Assembly: GCA_017632155.1 (NCBI GenBank)
Contig: JAGBRZ010000168.1
Coordinates: 1 to 37,597 of the forward strand
Source: Clostridia bacterium
GTDB taxonomy: Bacteria; Bacillota_A; Clostridia; Oscillospirales; CAG-272
Length of the DNA: 37,597 bases
Direction of reading: 5' to 3'
A program made the translations under genes and the position numbers. Each line of letters starts with the position of its first letter. The first letter of the stretch is position 1. The notes under the pieces were generated by a model. The model saw only the letters and a list, made by a program, of their open reading frames with translations. It did not search any database and was not told the origin of the DNA. Shown piece after piece: positions 23,960-31,882 of this stretch.

Positions 23960-25783
23960 ATGAATAATCTCAGAAAAATAGTCTGTGCGCTTCTGATGCT
24001 CGCAATGCTCGTTCCTATGATGAACTTCGGCGCAAGCGCGGCAGATTTCGTAAACCTCTACGACAACGCTCTGGCAACGATCGGAGTCCCCCCCGCCACC
24101 AAGGATGCCCCGGGCAACGGAAACGCTAACTACTACGTTTCAAATCCCGTCGAGGTCAAGGAAGGCGACGTAGTTACATTCGGTCCCGTTCAGATCAACC
24201 AGGGTTACTTCCTCACAACTTATGATGCAAACGGAAATAAGAAGATCGCTCAGGTCACGTATGCAGACTGCACGAAGGTAGACACCATCCTTCCCGGCAC
24301 TGAGATCGTTCAGTGGACGGTTCCCGCGGGAAGCGCGTATATCAGAATGGGCACCTCACAGCTCTACTTCGATTGCTCTATGATCACCGTAAACCAGACC
24401 TTCAAGACCGCGGATTACTTCGCAGCTATGGATAAGGCGGGTGTCAATGTTGAATTCCTCCGTCCTGCCGCGGCACAGGGTGAGCTCGTAAATGTCTTCC
24501 CTAAGTCCGACAAGGTATTTGCGGGACGTGTTGACAAGAGCAACACCGAGATCGCAGCAGAACAGTACCGCACCTCCCCCGCAGTTCCCGTTAACGAGGG
24601 CGACGTGATTTACCTCGCTGCCGCTGATCTCGGTCAGGGTTACCACCTCGTTCTTCTCGATAAGAACGGCAATGGTACTACTACCGTTCAGTTGGATTAT
24701 ATGGTCCAGTACGATATGATCGGTAACGGCTTTGGCGTTCTGGCGTTCAGAATGCGCGCAGGCACGGGATATGCTCGTATTATAGTATCCACCGGAGTTT
24801 ATGACGACGGAATCGCGCTTGCAACCGTCAATCAGCCCTTTACTGCCGCTGATTATATGAAGATGTACAATATTACTCTTCCCGGTACCGTGGAGAGCAC
24901 AAGCCCCCTCAATGGCAAGACGATGCTCTTTATGGGCGACTCGATCAGCTTCGGTGCGGGCGACACCATATCTCCCTTCCGCACCGGCCGCGCTTGGGCG
25001 GGCAGAATTGCCGATTGGACCGGAGCGATCACTACCAACGCAGCCGTCAGCGGCGCAAAGGTAAGCTTCCTGACCGGCGACGATAACTGGGTATACAGCC
25101 AGTACATTCCTTATCAGAACACCAAGTTCGATATCATCGTTATGCACGGCGGCGGTAATGACGCAAGATACAACAGAGCCGTCGGAACTCTTTCCGCGAG
25201 CAAGGATGAGGATACCCTCAAGAAGAATCAGACGTCCTTCGTCGGTGGTCTTGAGTGGATCTTCTACAACGTAAGCAAGACCAACACCGAAGCTAAACTC
25301 TTCTATATCGCAAACCACCATCTGGACGGTCACGATAAGGGTCGGGCGCAGGATATGAGCGAGTACTTCGACGCCGCAAAGCAGGCATGCGAGAAGTGGG
25401 GCATCATTTTCATCGACCTTTATAACAACAAGGAGCTCAACGATAAGCTCGATACCAAGACCACGAAGTATCTTCCCGATACCCTCCACCCCAACGCGGC
25501 AGGTTACGATATCATCACTCCCTATATCATCGAGGCACTTGAAGCGGGACTGACCGCTCCCGCAGAGTCCGAGACCACCGCAGTTCCCGAGACCGATGCT
25601 GCCGTTGAAACCACCGAGGTTCCCGTTCCTGTAGAAACCGAAGCTCCCGAGACTCAGGCCCCCGCTACCGAACCCATCACCGAAGCACCTTCCGCAGAAA
25701 AGGGATGCGGCGGTATGGTCGCAGGCGCGGTTGCAATTGTAGCGCTTCTCGGAACTGCTATTGTTTTTAAGAAGAAGGACTAA
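23960..25783 (+). CDS. Secreted SGNH/GDSL-type hydrolase with two N-terminal repeats and GCGG-type C-terminal anchor, copy 1
   Basis: The 607-residue precursor has a signal peptide (ASA cleavage near 27), then two units homologous to the preceding short protein (VKEGDVVTFGPVQINQGYF; VNEGDVIYLAAADLGQGYH). From about 320 an SGNH hydrolase domain follows: nucleophile Ser328 in GDSISFGAGD, Asn400 in GGGND, and Asp507/His510 in DTLHPNAAGYD. Such enzymes deacetylate or de-esterify polysaccharides. A Thr/Glu/Pro linker ends in EKGCGGMV, one hydrophobic helix and KKKD, so the protein is probably held at the cell surface. AAAGGAG lies before the ATG. Confidence 0.85.
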   Translation: MNNLRKIVCALLMLAMLVPMMNFGASAADFVNLYDNALATIGVPPATKDAPGNGNANYYVSNPVEVKEGDVVTFGPVQINQGYFLTTYDANGNKKIAQVTYADCTKVDTILPGTEIVQWTVPAGSAYIRMGTSQLYFDCSMITVNQTFKTADYFAAMDKAGVNVEFLRPAAAQGELVNVFPKSDKVFAGRVDKSNTEIAAEQYRTSPAVPVNEGDVIYLAAADLGQGYHLVLLDKNGNGTTTVQLDYMVQYDMIGNGFGVLAFRMRAGTGYARIIVSTGVYDDGIALATVNQPFTAADYMKMYNITLPGTVESTSPLNGKTMLFMGDSISFGAGDTISPFRTGRAWAGRIADWTGAITTNAAVSGAKVSFLTGDDNWVYSQYIPYQNTKFDIIVMHGGGNDARYNRAVGTLSASKDEDTLKKNQTSFVGGLEWIFYNVSKTNTEAKLFYIANHHLDGHDKGRAQDMSEYFDAAKQACEKWGIIFIDLYNNKELNDKLDTKTTKYLPDTLHPNAAGYDIITPYIIEALEAGLTAPAESETTAVPETDAAVETTEVPVPVETEAPETQAPATEPITEAPSAEKGCGGMVAGAVAIVALLGTAIVFKKKD

Positions 25784-25796
25784 AATCATATTATAA

Positions 25797-25828
25797 GCAA
25801 AAACCTCGCGGTCGCGCGAGATTTTTGC
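25797..25828 (+). terminator. Terminator of the first SGNH hydrolase gene
   Basis: gcaaaaacctcgcg-gtcg-cgcgagatttttgc, a 14-bp stem with one mismatch. Confidence 0.85.
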
Positions 25829-25900
25829 TCAAAAGGTTTTGTCTGCTTATTGACTGTTTTTTGAATATATAGTATCAAAAATTCAAACTTGAAGCAGAGC

Positions 25901-25957
25901 GTAGCTGCTAGCTCACTCTGCGGAGTTGCAGTTATTGCAAAAAGAAGAGAAAACTAA
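25901..25957 (+). pseudogene. C-terminal relic of a second TTGD-type short secreted protein
   Basis: The last 18 codons plus stop read VAASSLCGVAVIAKRREN, against SLIGVATVAKRREN at the end of the 22818 gene; the bases from ggagttgca to aaactaa (25922-25957) are nearly identical to 23832-23867. No signal peptide, repeat unit or start precedes it. About 45 nt upstream is a degenerate promoter (TTGACT, 17-nt spacer, TATCAA near 25852-25880), consistent with an internal deletion that joined promoter region to tail. It lies exactly where a second short gene is expected from the duplicated layout. Confidence 0.75.
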
Positions 25958-25971
25958 ATCTTAATAATGAA

Positions 25972-25999
25972 GAGCCGTTTCATTTGAAACGGCTCTTTT
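25972..25999 (+). terminator. Terminator after the relic
   Basis: gagccgtttc-attt-gaaacggctc followed by tttttt. It has outlived the gene it served. Confidence 0.9.
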
Positions 26000-26002
26000 T
26001 TG

Positions 26003-26031
26003 TTGACAAATCCCTATTTTCGTGGTATAAT
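26003..26031 (+). promoter_or_regulatory. Promoter of the second SGNH hydrolase gene
   Basis: TTGACA (26003-26008), 17-nt spacer ending tcgtgg, TATAAT (26026-26031). Confidence 0.85.
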
Positions 26032-26066
26032 AAAGCCATCCTAAAAACTTTACAAAGGAGAAGACA

Positions 26067-27896
26067 ATGAAGAATTTCAGAAAATTCGTTTGCACGCTTC
26101 TTGTTCTTGCAATGCTTGTTCCCATGATGAGCTTTATGGCAAGCGCGGCAGATTTCACCAACCTCTATGATGCATCAAAGGCTATGTGCGGAACACCCTC
26201 TTCCACAGCTTCCGCTAATGCATCTTACAATGCAAACTACTACACCTCCAACCTCATCGAGGTCAAGGCCGGCGACGTGCTGACCTTCGGTCCCGTACAG
26301 ATCAATCAGGGTTACTTCCTTACCACCTATGATGCAAGCGGAAACCGCAAGATCAGCCAGGTCAAGTATGCTGACTGCACCAAGGTTGACACCATCGTAA
26401 AGGGCACCGAAATCGTTCAGTGGACCGTTCCCGAGGGAAGCACCTCCATCAGAATGGCGACCGCACAGCTTTACTTTGATTGCACTATGATCACCGTTAA
26501 CCAGCCCTTTAAGACCGCAGATTATTTTGCAACCATGGAAAAGGCGGGTACAAACGTTGATTTCCTCCGCCCCACCGCTGCAAAGGGCGAGCTTGTAAAC
26601 ATCTTCCCCAAGTCTGATAAGGTATATGCTGGCCGTGTAGACAAGAGCAATGCCGAGATCGCTGCTGCGCAGTACCGCACCTGCCCCGCTGTTCCCGTTA
26701 AGGAAGGCGACGTTATTTACTTCGGCGCAGCTGCTATCGATCAAGGATACCACCTTGTTCTTCTTGATACGAACGGCGTTGGTACTACTACCGTTCAGAT
26801 CGACTATATGGTTCAGTACGATGAAATCGGCAACGGTTTTGGCATTTTTGCGTATAGAATGCGTCCCGGCACCGGATACGTTCGTGTCGTAGCTGCTACC
26901 GGTGTTTATGACGACGGCATTGAGCTTGCAACCCTCAATCAGCCTTTCACCGCCGAAGATTATATGAAGAAGTTCAACGTAACTCTTCCCGGCAGCGCTC
27001 CCGAGGGCAGCCCTCTTTACGGCAAGAAGATGCTCTTTATGGGCGACTCGATCAGCTACGGCGCGGGTGATGCAGTTTCTCCCTTCCGTACCGGACGTGC
27101 TTGGGCGGGCAGAATCGCTGACCGTACCGGCGCGATCGTTACCAATGCATCCGTCAGCGGCGCAAAGGCAAGCTTTGTGCGTGGAGATGATACCGCAAAG
27201 TGGCTTTATACACAGTTTGATCAGAACAAGAACGCAAAGTATGATATCATTGTTATGCACGGCGGCGTTAACGACGCAAGACACAACAGAACCATCGGCA
27301 CTATCCTTGATTCTGAGGACGCATCCGCTCTTGACAAGGCAAAGACCTCATATGTTGGCGGTCTGCAGTGGCTCTTCTACAATGTAAAGAAGGAACAGCC
27401 ACAGGCGATCCTCTTCTTCATTGCAAACCATCGCCTTGACGGTCACGACACGGGTCACGCAAAGGATATGAGCGCATACTTTAACAAGGCAAAGGAGCTT
27501 TGTGAGAAGTACGGCATCATCTTCATCGACCTTTACAACAATAAGGAACTCAACGATAAGCTTGAGACCACCACAACCAAGTATCTCCCCGATACCCTCC
27601 ACCTCAACTCTGCTGGTTATGAGATCATCACTCCCTACATTATCAGCGCACTTGAGGCAGGTCTGACTGCTCCCGTAGAGCCCGAGACCACTGTTGCTCC
27701 CGAGACTCAGGCTCCTGAAACTCAGGCTCCCGAAACTCAAGCCCCCGAAACTCAGGCTCCCGAGACCCAGGCTCCCGCAACCGAGCCCATCACCGAAGCA
27801 CCTCCCGTAGAGAAGGGATGCGGCGGTATGGTTGCAAGCGCAGTTGCAGTTATCGCACTTCTCGGAACCGCTATCGTGTTCAAGAAGAAGGACTAA
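26067..27896 (+). CDS. Secreted SGNH/GDSL-type hydrolase with two N-terminal repeats and GCGG-type C-terminal anchor, copy 2
   Basis: This 609-residue protein is colinear with the 23960 product and strongly similar throughout. Signal peptide with ASA cleavage, two units (VKAGDVLTFGPVQINQGYF and VKEGDVIYFGAAAIDQGYH), then the SGNH domain with Ser328 in GDSISYGAGD, GGVND and DTLHLNSAGYE. Copy 1 has GGGND and DTLHPNAAGYD, so catalytic Ser, Asn, Asp and His are kept in both. The linker carries five exact APETQ repeats where copy 1 has one. The tail is EKGCGGMV, a hydrophobic helix and KKKD. AAAGGAG precedes the ATG. An ester-linked substituent on a polysaccharide is the likely target. Confidence 0.85.
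   Translation: MKNFRKFVCTLLVLAMLVPMMSFMASAADFTNLYDASKAMCGTPSSTASANASYNANYYTSNLIEVKAGDVLTFGPVQINQGYFLTTYDASGNRKISQVKYADCTKVDTIVKGTEIVQWTVPEGSTSIRMATAQLYFDCTMITVNQPFKTADYFATMEKAGTNVDFLRPTAAKGELVNIFPKSDKVYAGRVDKSNAEIAAAQYRTCPAVPVKEGDVIYFGAAAIDQGYHLVLLDTNGVGTTTVQIDYMVQYDEIGNGFGIFAYRMRPGTGYVRVVAATGVYDDGIELATLNQPFTAEDYMKKFNVTLPGSAPEGSPLYGKKMLFMGDSISYGAGDAVSPFRTGRAWAGRIADRTGAIVTNASVSGAKASFVRGDDTAKWLYTQFDQNKNAKYDIIVMHGGVNDARHNRTIGTILDSEDASALDKAKTSYVGGLQWLFYNVKKEQPQAILFFIANHRLDGHDTGHAKDMSAYFNKAKELCEKYGIIFIDLYNNKELNDKLETTTTKYLPDTLHLNSAGYEIITPYIISALEAGLTAPVEPETTVAPETQAPETQAPETQAPETQAPETQAPATEPITEAPPVEKGCGGMVASAVAVIALLGTAIVFKKKD
27696..27770 (+). repeat. Five 15-bp tandem repeats encoding APETQ
   Basis: Copies at 27696, 27711, 27726, 27741 and 27756 each encode APETQ with synonymous third-position changes. 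They lengthen the surface linker of the second SGNH hydrolase and are a likely site of length variation between strains. Confidence 0.9.
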
Positions 27897-27901
27897 TATA
27901 T

Positions 27902-27939
27902 AAAAATTGGCAGAGAATTCATTTTCTCTGCCAATTTTT
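27902..27939 (+). terminator. Terminator of the second SGNH hydrolase gene
   Basis: aaaaattggcagagaa / ttctctgccaattttt, a perfect 16-bp stem. Confidence 0.9.
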
Positions 27940-27940
27940 A

Positions 27941-27969
27941 TTGACAAATGGATCAATATGTGCTACAAT
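27941..27969 (+). promoter_or_regulatory. Promoter of the sugar isomerase-like gene
   Basis: TTGACA (27941-27946), 17-nt spacer, TACAAT (27964-27969). Confidence 0.8.
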
Positions 27970-28002
27970 AATTTCAAACTCGTAGCAGAAAGGGTTACCG
28001 AT

Positions 28003-28797
28003 ATGAGAATTGGAAGAATACAAAATAACTATACAGCGGCGGGATTTGACCTCGTCAAGAATACGAATCTTGAGTTCATCGAGATCTGCTGTAACAATCA
28101 GGCGGAGGCTGAAAAGCTGATAGCAAACAAGGACAATATCAAGGCGGAGATCGCTCGCACGGGCATCGACGTTTCTTGCGTTGGCAGATGGAATCACGAC
28201 ATCAACGTCGGCGGTAAGATCGATTCGGACAGACTGAACGTGTATTTTGCTCAGCTCGATGCGGCTATTGAGCTTGGTGCCAAGACCTTTGTTTGCGGAT
28301 GCAACTATGCCGATGAGGTCTCGCTTTATAAGAATTACACAGTTGCGCTTGAGTTCCTCGGTCAGCTTACCGAGAGGGCAAAGGCGAGCGAGAGCGGCAT
28401 AAAGATTGCCATCCAGAACTGCCATTGGAATAACTTTATCGATTCTCCCGAGCAGTGGAAGGTCATCCTCGGTGAAAATCCCGATCTTTGGCTTAAATAT
28501 GACGCATCTCACGCATATAACAGAAACGCTGACTATCTTGCTGAAATGTCAGATTACGGTGAAAAGATCGCGCATTTCCACGTCAAAGGCACAACCCACG
28601 CGGGAAGCCGCGCAGTTTCCGATCCCCCCGCGGGAATGGACGATCTTCATTGGGGAAGCATTTTCTCCATACTTTATGCAAGAGGATATGACGGAGATCT
28701 CAGCATCGAGCCCCATTCAAAGACCTGGCAGGGCGAGCTCGGCGCGGCAGGAGTTGAATTTACAAGACAGTTTATCAGTAAGTTCATTTTGAAATAA
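28003..28797 (+). CDS. Sugar phosphate isomerase/epimerase-like TIM-barrel protein
   Basis: ATG 28003 (264 residues) is used because the promoter at 27941-27969 lies inside the longer frame beginning at 27907. The sequence has the AP-endonuclease-2-type barrel of IolE/IolI and tagatose/psicose epimerases: LEFIEICC early, CVGRWNHDI, IAIQNCHWN (metal-ligand region), LKYDASHAYN, IAHFHVKGT and LSIEPHSKTW near the end. The Glu, Asp, His and Glu residues in these strands would bind a divalent metal. It probably isomerises or epimerises a sugar or inositol derivative. It is a single-gene unit with its own promoter and a shared terminator. Confidence 0.8.
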   Translation: MRIGRIQNNYTAAGFDLVKNTNLEFIEICCNNQAEAEKLIANKDNIKAEIARTGIDVSCVGRWNHDINVGGKIDSDRLNVYFAQLDAAIELGAKTFVCGCNYADEVSLYKNYTVALEFLGQLTERAKASESGIKIAIQNCHWNNFIDSPEQWKVILGENPDLWLKYDASHAYNRNADYLAEMSDYGEKIAHFHVKGTTHAGSRAVSDPPAGMDDLHWGSIFSILYARGYDGDLSIEPHSKTWQGELGAAGVEFTRQFISKFILK

Positions 28798-28801
28798 AAC
28801 C

Positions 28802-28839
28802 AACAACCCCGACAGACTTCAAAATCTGTCGGGGTTGTT
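28802..28839. terminator. Bidirectional terminator between convergent genes
   Basis: aacaaccccgacaga / tctgtcggggttgtt, 15-bp stem with an 8-nt loop. Confidence 0.9.
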
Positions 28840-28843
28840 ATTC

Positions 28844-29752
28844 TCAATAGTATATTTCCGATATTATTTGCTTGCATTCTTCTTTATTCATTCCGCATCT
28901 AATCGACGGATGATAGAGCAGTCGCAAAATCAGCATATCGACGTCGGTCATTTTTTGCGGTGCGGAAAAGCCCGAATAAATAATGCTGTCCGATCTCAGC
29001 GAAGTATCCTGTATTGGCCCGAGACTGTTATATATTTCTTCCATTATTACTGAATTGCGAAGCTCTTGACCGATATCGTTGCGGATGCAAATAACGGAGT
29101 CGTATATTTCGTCGTTTGAGTACCAAAACGTAACGTATCCGTCATTGCCGTCGCAGTTGTGTCCTATTATAACTGAAAATTCATTTGCGGGACAAAAATA
29201 TATCTTCATATTGGCGGTGTTGGGGTCATTTGTTTGTGAGATTCCCGGGAAACCCTCTACGCTGTTGAGAAATGATGCCATTTTGTTGATGACGGCTATG
29301 TCCTCTGCCGTAGGCGAACCGCTGAGCATGTAAAAGATGGGAGTTGCCCACTTCTGAAGCCGTGTCGGATCTCCCGCATTGACAAATTCCGCATCAAGGC
29401 AGACCTCGGAGAAGTATCTGACGGCATCATTCAAAGAAAGCGACGGCAGATAAAGCTCGGAATGCATTTCCTCGGCAGTTGTGATTTCGGGTACGGCGGT
29501 AGTCTCGGGTGCAGTAGTGGCTTCGGGAGCAATTGTAGTTTTAGGAATGACCGTAGTTTCGGGAGCTTCTGTTTCGGTAGTGCTTACGGTGGTTTCAGGG
29601 GCGGAGAAAGGCTCCGTGGATGGCGGTGCGGATGTGGATTCGATCGGTAGAGTTGTGTCGGTTTCACCGAAAGAGTCTGCCGCGCATCCGAAAGATAACG
29701 TAACCGAGATTACTAAAATAGATATAAAAATCGATTTTATAACAAGATTCAA
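28844..29752 (-). CDS. Lipoprotein with DUF2927-like domain
   Basis: TTG 29752 is preferred as start because GAGGTGATT lies the right distance upstream; the GTG at 29761 is inside that Shine-Dalgarno. The product of about 302 residues has a hydrophobic N-terminus with lipobox SFGC (Cys at about 23), a Thr/Pro/Glu linker of about 75 residues with repeated PETT, and a C-terminal domain with MKIYFCPANEF, GYVTFWY, the helix MEEIYNSLGPIQD and LILRLLYHPSIRCGM. These match the DUF2927 pattern, a putative metalloprotease-like fold of unknown function. The putative zinc helix reads EEIYN rather than HExxH-like, so activity is doubtful. Confidence 0.65.
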   Translation of the reverse strand: MNLVIKSIFISILVISVTLSFGCAADSFGETDTTLPIESTSAPPSTEPFSAPETTVSTTETEAPETTVIPKTTIAPEATTAPETTAVPEITTAEEMHSELYLPSLSLNDAVRYFSEVCLDAEFVNAGDPTRLQKWATPIFYMLSGSPTAEDIAVINKMASFLNSVEGFPGISQTNDPNTANMKIYFCPANEFSVIIGHNCDGNDGYVTFWYSNDEIYDSVICIRNDIGQELRNSVIMEEIYNSLGPIQDTSLRSDSIIYSGFSAPQKMTDVDMLILRLLYHPSIRCGMNKEECKQIISEIYY

Positions 29753-29771
29753 ATCAATCACCTCATTCTAT

Positions 29772-29800
29772 ATTATAACACAAAAGCATACCTTCTGCAA
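29772..29800 (-). promoter_or_regulatory. Promoter of the DUF2927-like lipoprotein gene
   Basis: On the minus strand: TTGCAG (29795-29800), 17-nt spacer, TATAAT (29772-29777). Confidence 0.7.
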
Positions 29801-29814
29801 TATAGTCGGATCAA

Positions 29815-29842
29815 AAAAAGAGCTATCGCGATAGCTCTTTTT
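29815..29842. terminator. Terminator of the Rnf operon
   Basis: A perfect 28-bp palindrome aaaaagagctatcg/cgatagctcttttt overlaps the stop codon of the Gx-transporter gene and ends the long leftward operon. Confidence 0.85.
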
Positions 29843-30335
29843 ATAATTTCATCTTATCAAGTCTTTTCAGTATCATAGCGGCGGTAAGGCCGATCAGGAT
29901 TCCCGCGATCGTGCCGCTGATGAGGAGGACGGGGAGATAATATGCTATCTGCGCCGTTTCCATAACTATGCAAGCGGTTGCGATCTGACCGATGTTGTGA
30001 AGTATTCCGCCCGCAACGCTTACCGTGATGGGTGCGAAAAGGTTCGTCTTTTTGAGCAATATCATTCCGATAAGGCTCAGCGCCGCGCCGACGAGAGAGT
30101 AGATCATCGAAAGGGGAGTGCCAAAGAGGATGCCGACGAGGATCACGCGCAGTATGCTGACGATCGCGGTGTCTTTTGCCCCGATCTTATAGAGCATAAA
30201 GACCATAACGATGTTCGGCAGACCCATCTTGACGCCGGGCACAGCCATAAGCGGCGGTATCTGGCTTTCAACAAAGGACAGTATCATTGAAAGCGCAATG
30301 CACATTCCTAAAAACGCGACTTTTTTCGTTTTCAT
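29841..30335 (-). CDS. Gx transporter / heptaprenyl diphosphate synthase component I-family membrane protein
   Basis: The 164-residue protein has about five membrane helices and the family signature VPGVKMGLPNIV (residues 32-43), with LHNIGQI further on. The family, annotated as Gx transporter or heptaprenyl diphosphate synthase component I, resembles S components of ECF transporters and is commonly found next to Rnf/ApbE and NusG-II genes, as here. A role in importing a flavin, quinone or isoprenoid-type precursor is a guess. AGGAGG before the ATG is strong. It is the last gene of the operon, with the terminator overlapping its stop. Confidence 0.8.
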   Translation of the reverse strand: MKTKKVAFLGMCIALSMILSFVESQIPPLMAVPGVKMGLPNIVMVFMLYKIGAKDTAIVSILRVILVGILFGTPLSMIYSLVGAALSLIGMILLKKTNLFAPITVSVAGGILHNIGQIATACIVMETAQIAYYLPVLLISGTIAGILIGLTAAMILKRLDKMKL

Positions 30336-30353
30336 AATACTGTCCTCCTATTT

Positions 30354-30704
30354 TTAACTAACTAAATCTACGCTTTCTTCCGCGCCGAAAACGGTGACGG
30401 TCAGCTTGTTGGGCAGGCAGGTGATGGTCTCGCCCGTCCTTGATATCTTGCCCTGATGAACGCAGAGTTTATCGGGGCAATTTGCATCTGTGAGATAAGC
30501 CTTACCGTTCTCGATTACGAGAATATTGGTGCCTCCGTTGAGTGGGTAGGTGCCGTTCTTCGAGAGCGAATATTCGGCGACCTTGACTCCGTCAACCTTG
30601 ACGGTCACCCCCGCGCCCTCCTCCTTCGTCAGCTCGACGATGAGGAAGAACGCGATGGCGACGATCAGAATCGATGCAATGAGAATTATATCTCTTTTCT
30701 TCAT
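30354..30704 (-). CDS. NusG domain II-containing membrane-anchored protein
   Basis: The 116-residue protein has one N-terminal helix (residues 7-25) and an extracytoplasmic beta domain of NusG-II type. Three cysteines stand out: CPDKLC (Cys76, Cys81) and Cys96 in TCLPNK; the pattern NCPDKLCVHQGKI is the family hallmark and could bind a metal or a cofactor. Despite the name, it is not the transcription factor. The start immediately follows the rnfA stop with no gap, in the position where rnfB normally lies, but the sequence has no ferredoxin-type cysteine clusters and cannot replace RnfB. Confidence 0.85.
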   Translation of the reverse strand: MKKRDIILIASILIVAIAFFLIVELTKEEGAGVTVKVDGVKVAEYSLSKNGTYPLNGGTNILVIENGKAYLTDANCPDKLCVHQGKISRTGETITCLPNKLTVTVFGAEESVDLVS

Positions 30705-31271
30705 TTAGAAGTTGAGTGCGAGAAGCGCGAGTGCGATCATTCCTGCGGTGAGAAGCGCAATGGGAAGTCCGCGGAAGGAAGCGGGAATAGCCTCTTCGTC
30801 AACGGGCTCGTCCTTGAGCTTGGCAAATACGCACATAGTAACCATAAGTCCAAGACCAACACCAAGGGAGGTGATAAGAGTCTCAACATAGGTGAGGTGA
30901 TGCTCAACGTTGTGGATGCAAAGACCGAGGATTGCGCCGTTGATGGCAAACTTAACGAAATCTGCGTGGCAGTAGCCGTCAAGAAGCTTCTTTGCGATGA
31001 TGTGAAGTACCTCAACAACGATGAGGATCACAAGAACGAATGCCATTGTCTGCAGGTAGGGCACGTGCTCAAGCACGTAAGTGTTGAGAGGCCAGCAGAT
31101 TGCATTGGTGATGAGCATTACGAGGGTAGTGCCAAGACCAAGAACAACGGACTGCTTGGTGGAGCGCTCGTTTTCCATAACGGCACCGGTGCCAAGGAAG
31201 TGGAGAAGTGCGTAGTTGTCGGAAAGAAGACCGGCAAGAAGAATACCGAAGATCATTTGGGTGGTAAGCAT
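30705..31271 (-). CDS. rnfA: Rnf electron-transport complex subunit A
   Basis: The 188-residue integral membrane protein has about six helices and the RnfA/NqrE-type segments LLSDNYALLHFLGTG and NGAILGLCIHNV, with conserved cysteine in the latter. RnfA and RnfE pack as an inverted pair in the membrane and coordinate an iron centre that passes electrons across. Its ATG overlaps the rnfE stop by one base (TAATG), so the two are translationally coupled. Its own stop abuts the NusG-II gene. Confidence 0.9.
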   Translation of the reverse strand: MLTTQMIFGILLAGLLSDNYALLHFLGTGAVMENERSTKQSVVLGLGTTLVMLITNAICWPLNTYVLEHVPYLQTMAFVLVILIVVEVLHIIAKKLLDGYCHADFVKFAINGAILGLCIHNVEHHLTYVETLITSLGVGLGLMVTMCVFAKLKDEPVDEEAIPASFRGLPIALLTAGMIALALLALNF

Positions 31272-31882
31272 TATTCGTTCGCCTCCCCTTCAAGATGTTC
31301 CTCTGCGCCTGTCAGCTTCTTGATAGCTGCAAGAACGCAAGCAAGGACGATGTATGCGCCGAATGCGCCCGCAAGAGCGCTTACCTTGTAGTTAGCAAGG
31401 AATGCGATCTCTTTGCCCCAGATGGAGGCGTTGCCGAGAGTTTCGCGGATGAGAGCGCAGATGACCATAATTACGGTCAGGAAAATACCGGTGGAAAGTG
31501 CGGTTTTGATCGAGGTCCATTCGCCGTTGTGGTCTGCAACCTCCTCTGCATCGCGGTAGATAACTGCACTTACTGCGAGAGCCGCAAGGTGTGCGCCGAG
31601 CATATCAACAACGATGGGGAAGAATGCCTGCATAAGCATCTGAATGATCGAAACGAAGCCGGTGATGATGAGAAGATAAACGGGAAGCTTTGCGTAATCG
31701 GGGATGAACTTGTGGATAGCCGAGACCACGATGGAGGTCAGCAGCATCGAAACGAGTACAGCCGCGCCCATACCGAGAGCCGCACGGATATCCGCGCTCG
31801 AAGCCATAACAAATCCCGAGCCGAGGGCAAGCACCATCGAGGGTGTGCCGCGGAGAAGGCAATTCTTAAAGAAGTTTTTCAT
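31271..31882 (-). CDS. rnfE: Rnf electron-transport complex subunit E
   Basis: The 203-residue membrane protein has about six helices, starting NCLLRGTPSMVLALG and carrying the RnfE-type block HKFIPDYAKLPVYLLIITGFVSI and IRETLGNASIWG. It partners RnfA. ATG overlaps the rnfG stop by one base, and its stop overlaps rnfA by one base. The usual E-A order of Rnf operons is kept. A charged C-terminal tail (EEHLEGEANE) is cytosolic or periplasmic-facing by inference only. Confidence 0.9.
   Translation of the reverse strand: MKNFFKNCLLRGTPSMVLALGSGFVMASSADIRAALGMGAAVLVSMLLTSIVVSAIHKFIPDYAKLPVYLLIITGFVSIIQMLMQAFFPIVVDMLGAHLAALAVSAVIYRDAEEVADHNGEWTSIKTALSTGIFLTVIMVICALIRETLGNASIWGKEIAFLANYKVSALAGAFGAYIVLACVLAAIKKLTGAEEHLEGEANE

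Noticed and set aside
27907..28002. N-terminal extension of the sugar isomerase-like protein
   Set aside because: The in-frame extension contains the upstream terminator stem and the gene's own promoter, so translation must begin at 28003.
30354..30704. A replacement RnfB
   Set aside because: The protein is a NusG-II type with three cysteines in a different pattern and no [4Fe-4S] cluster motifs.
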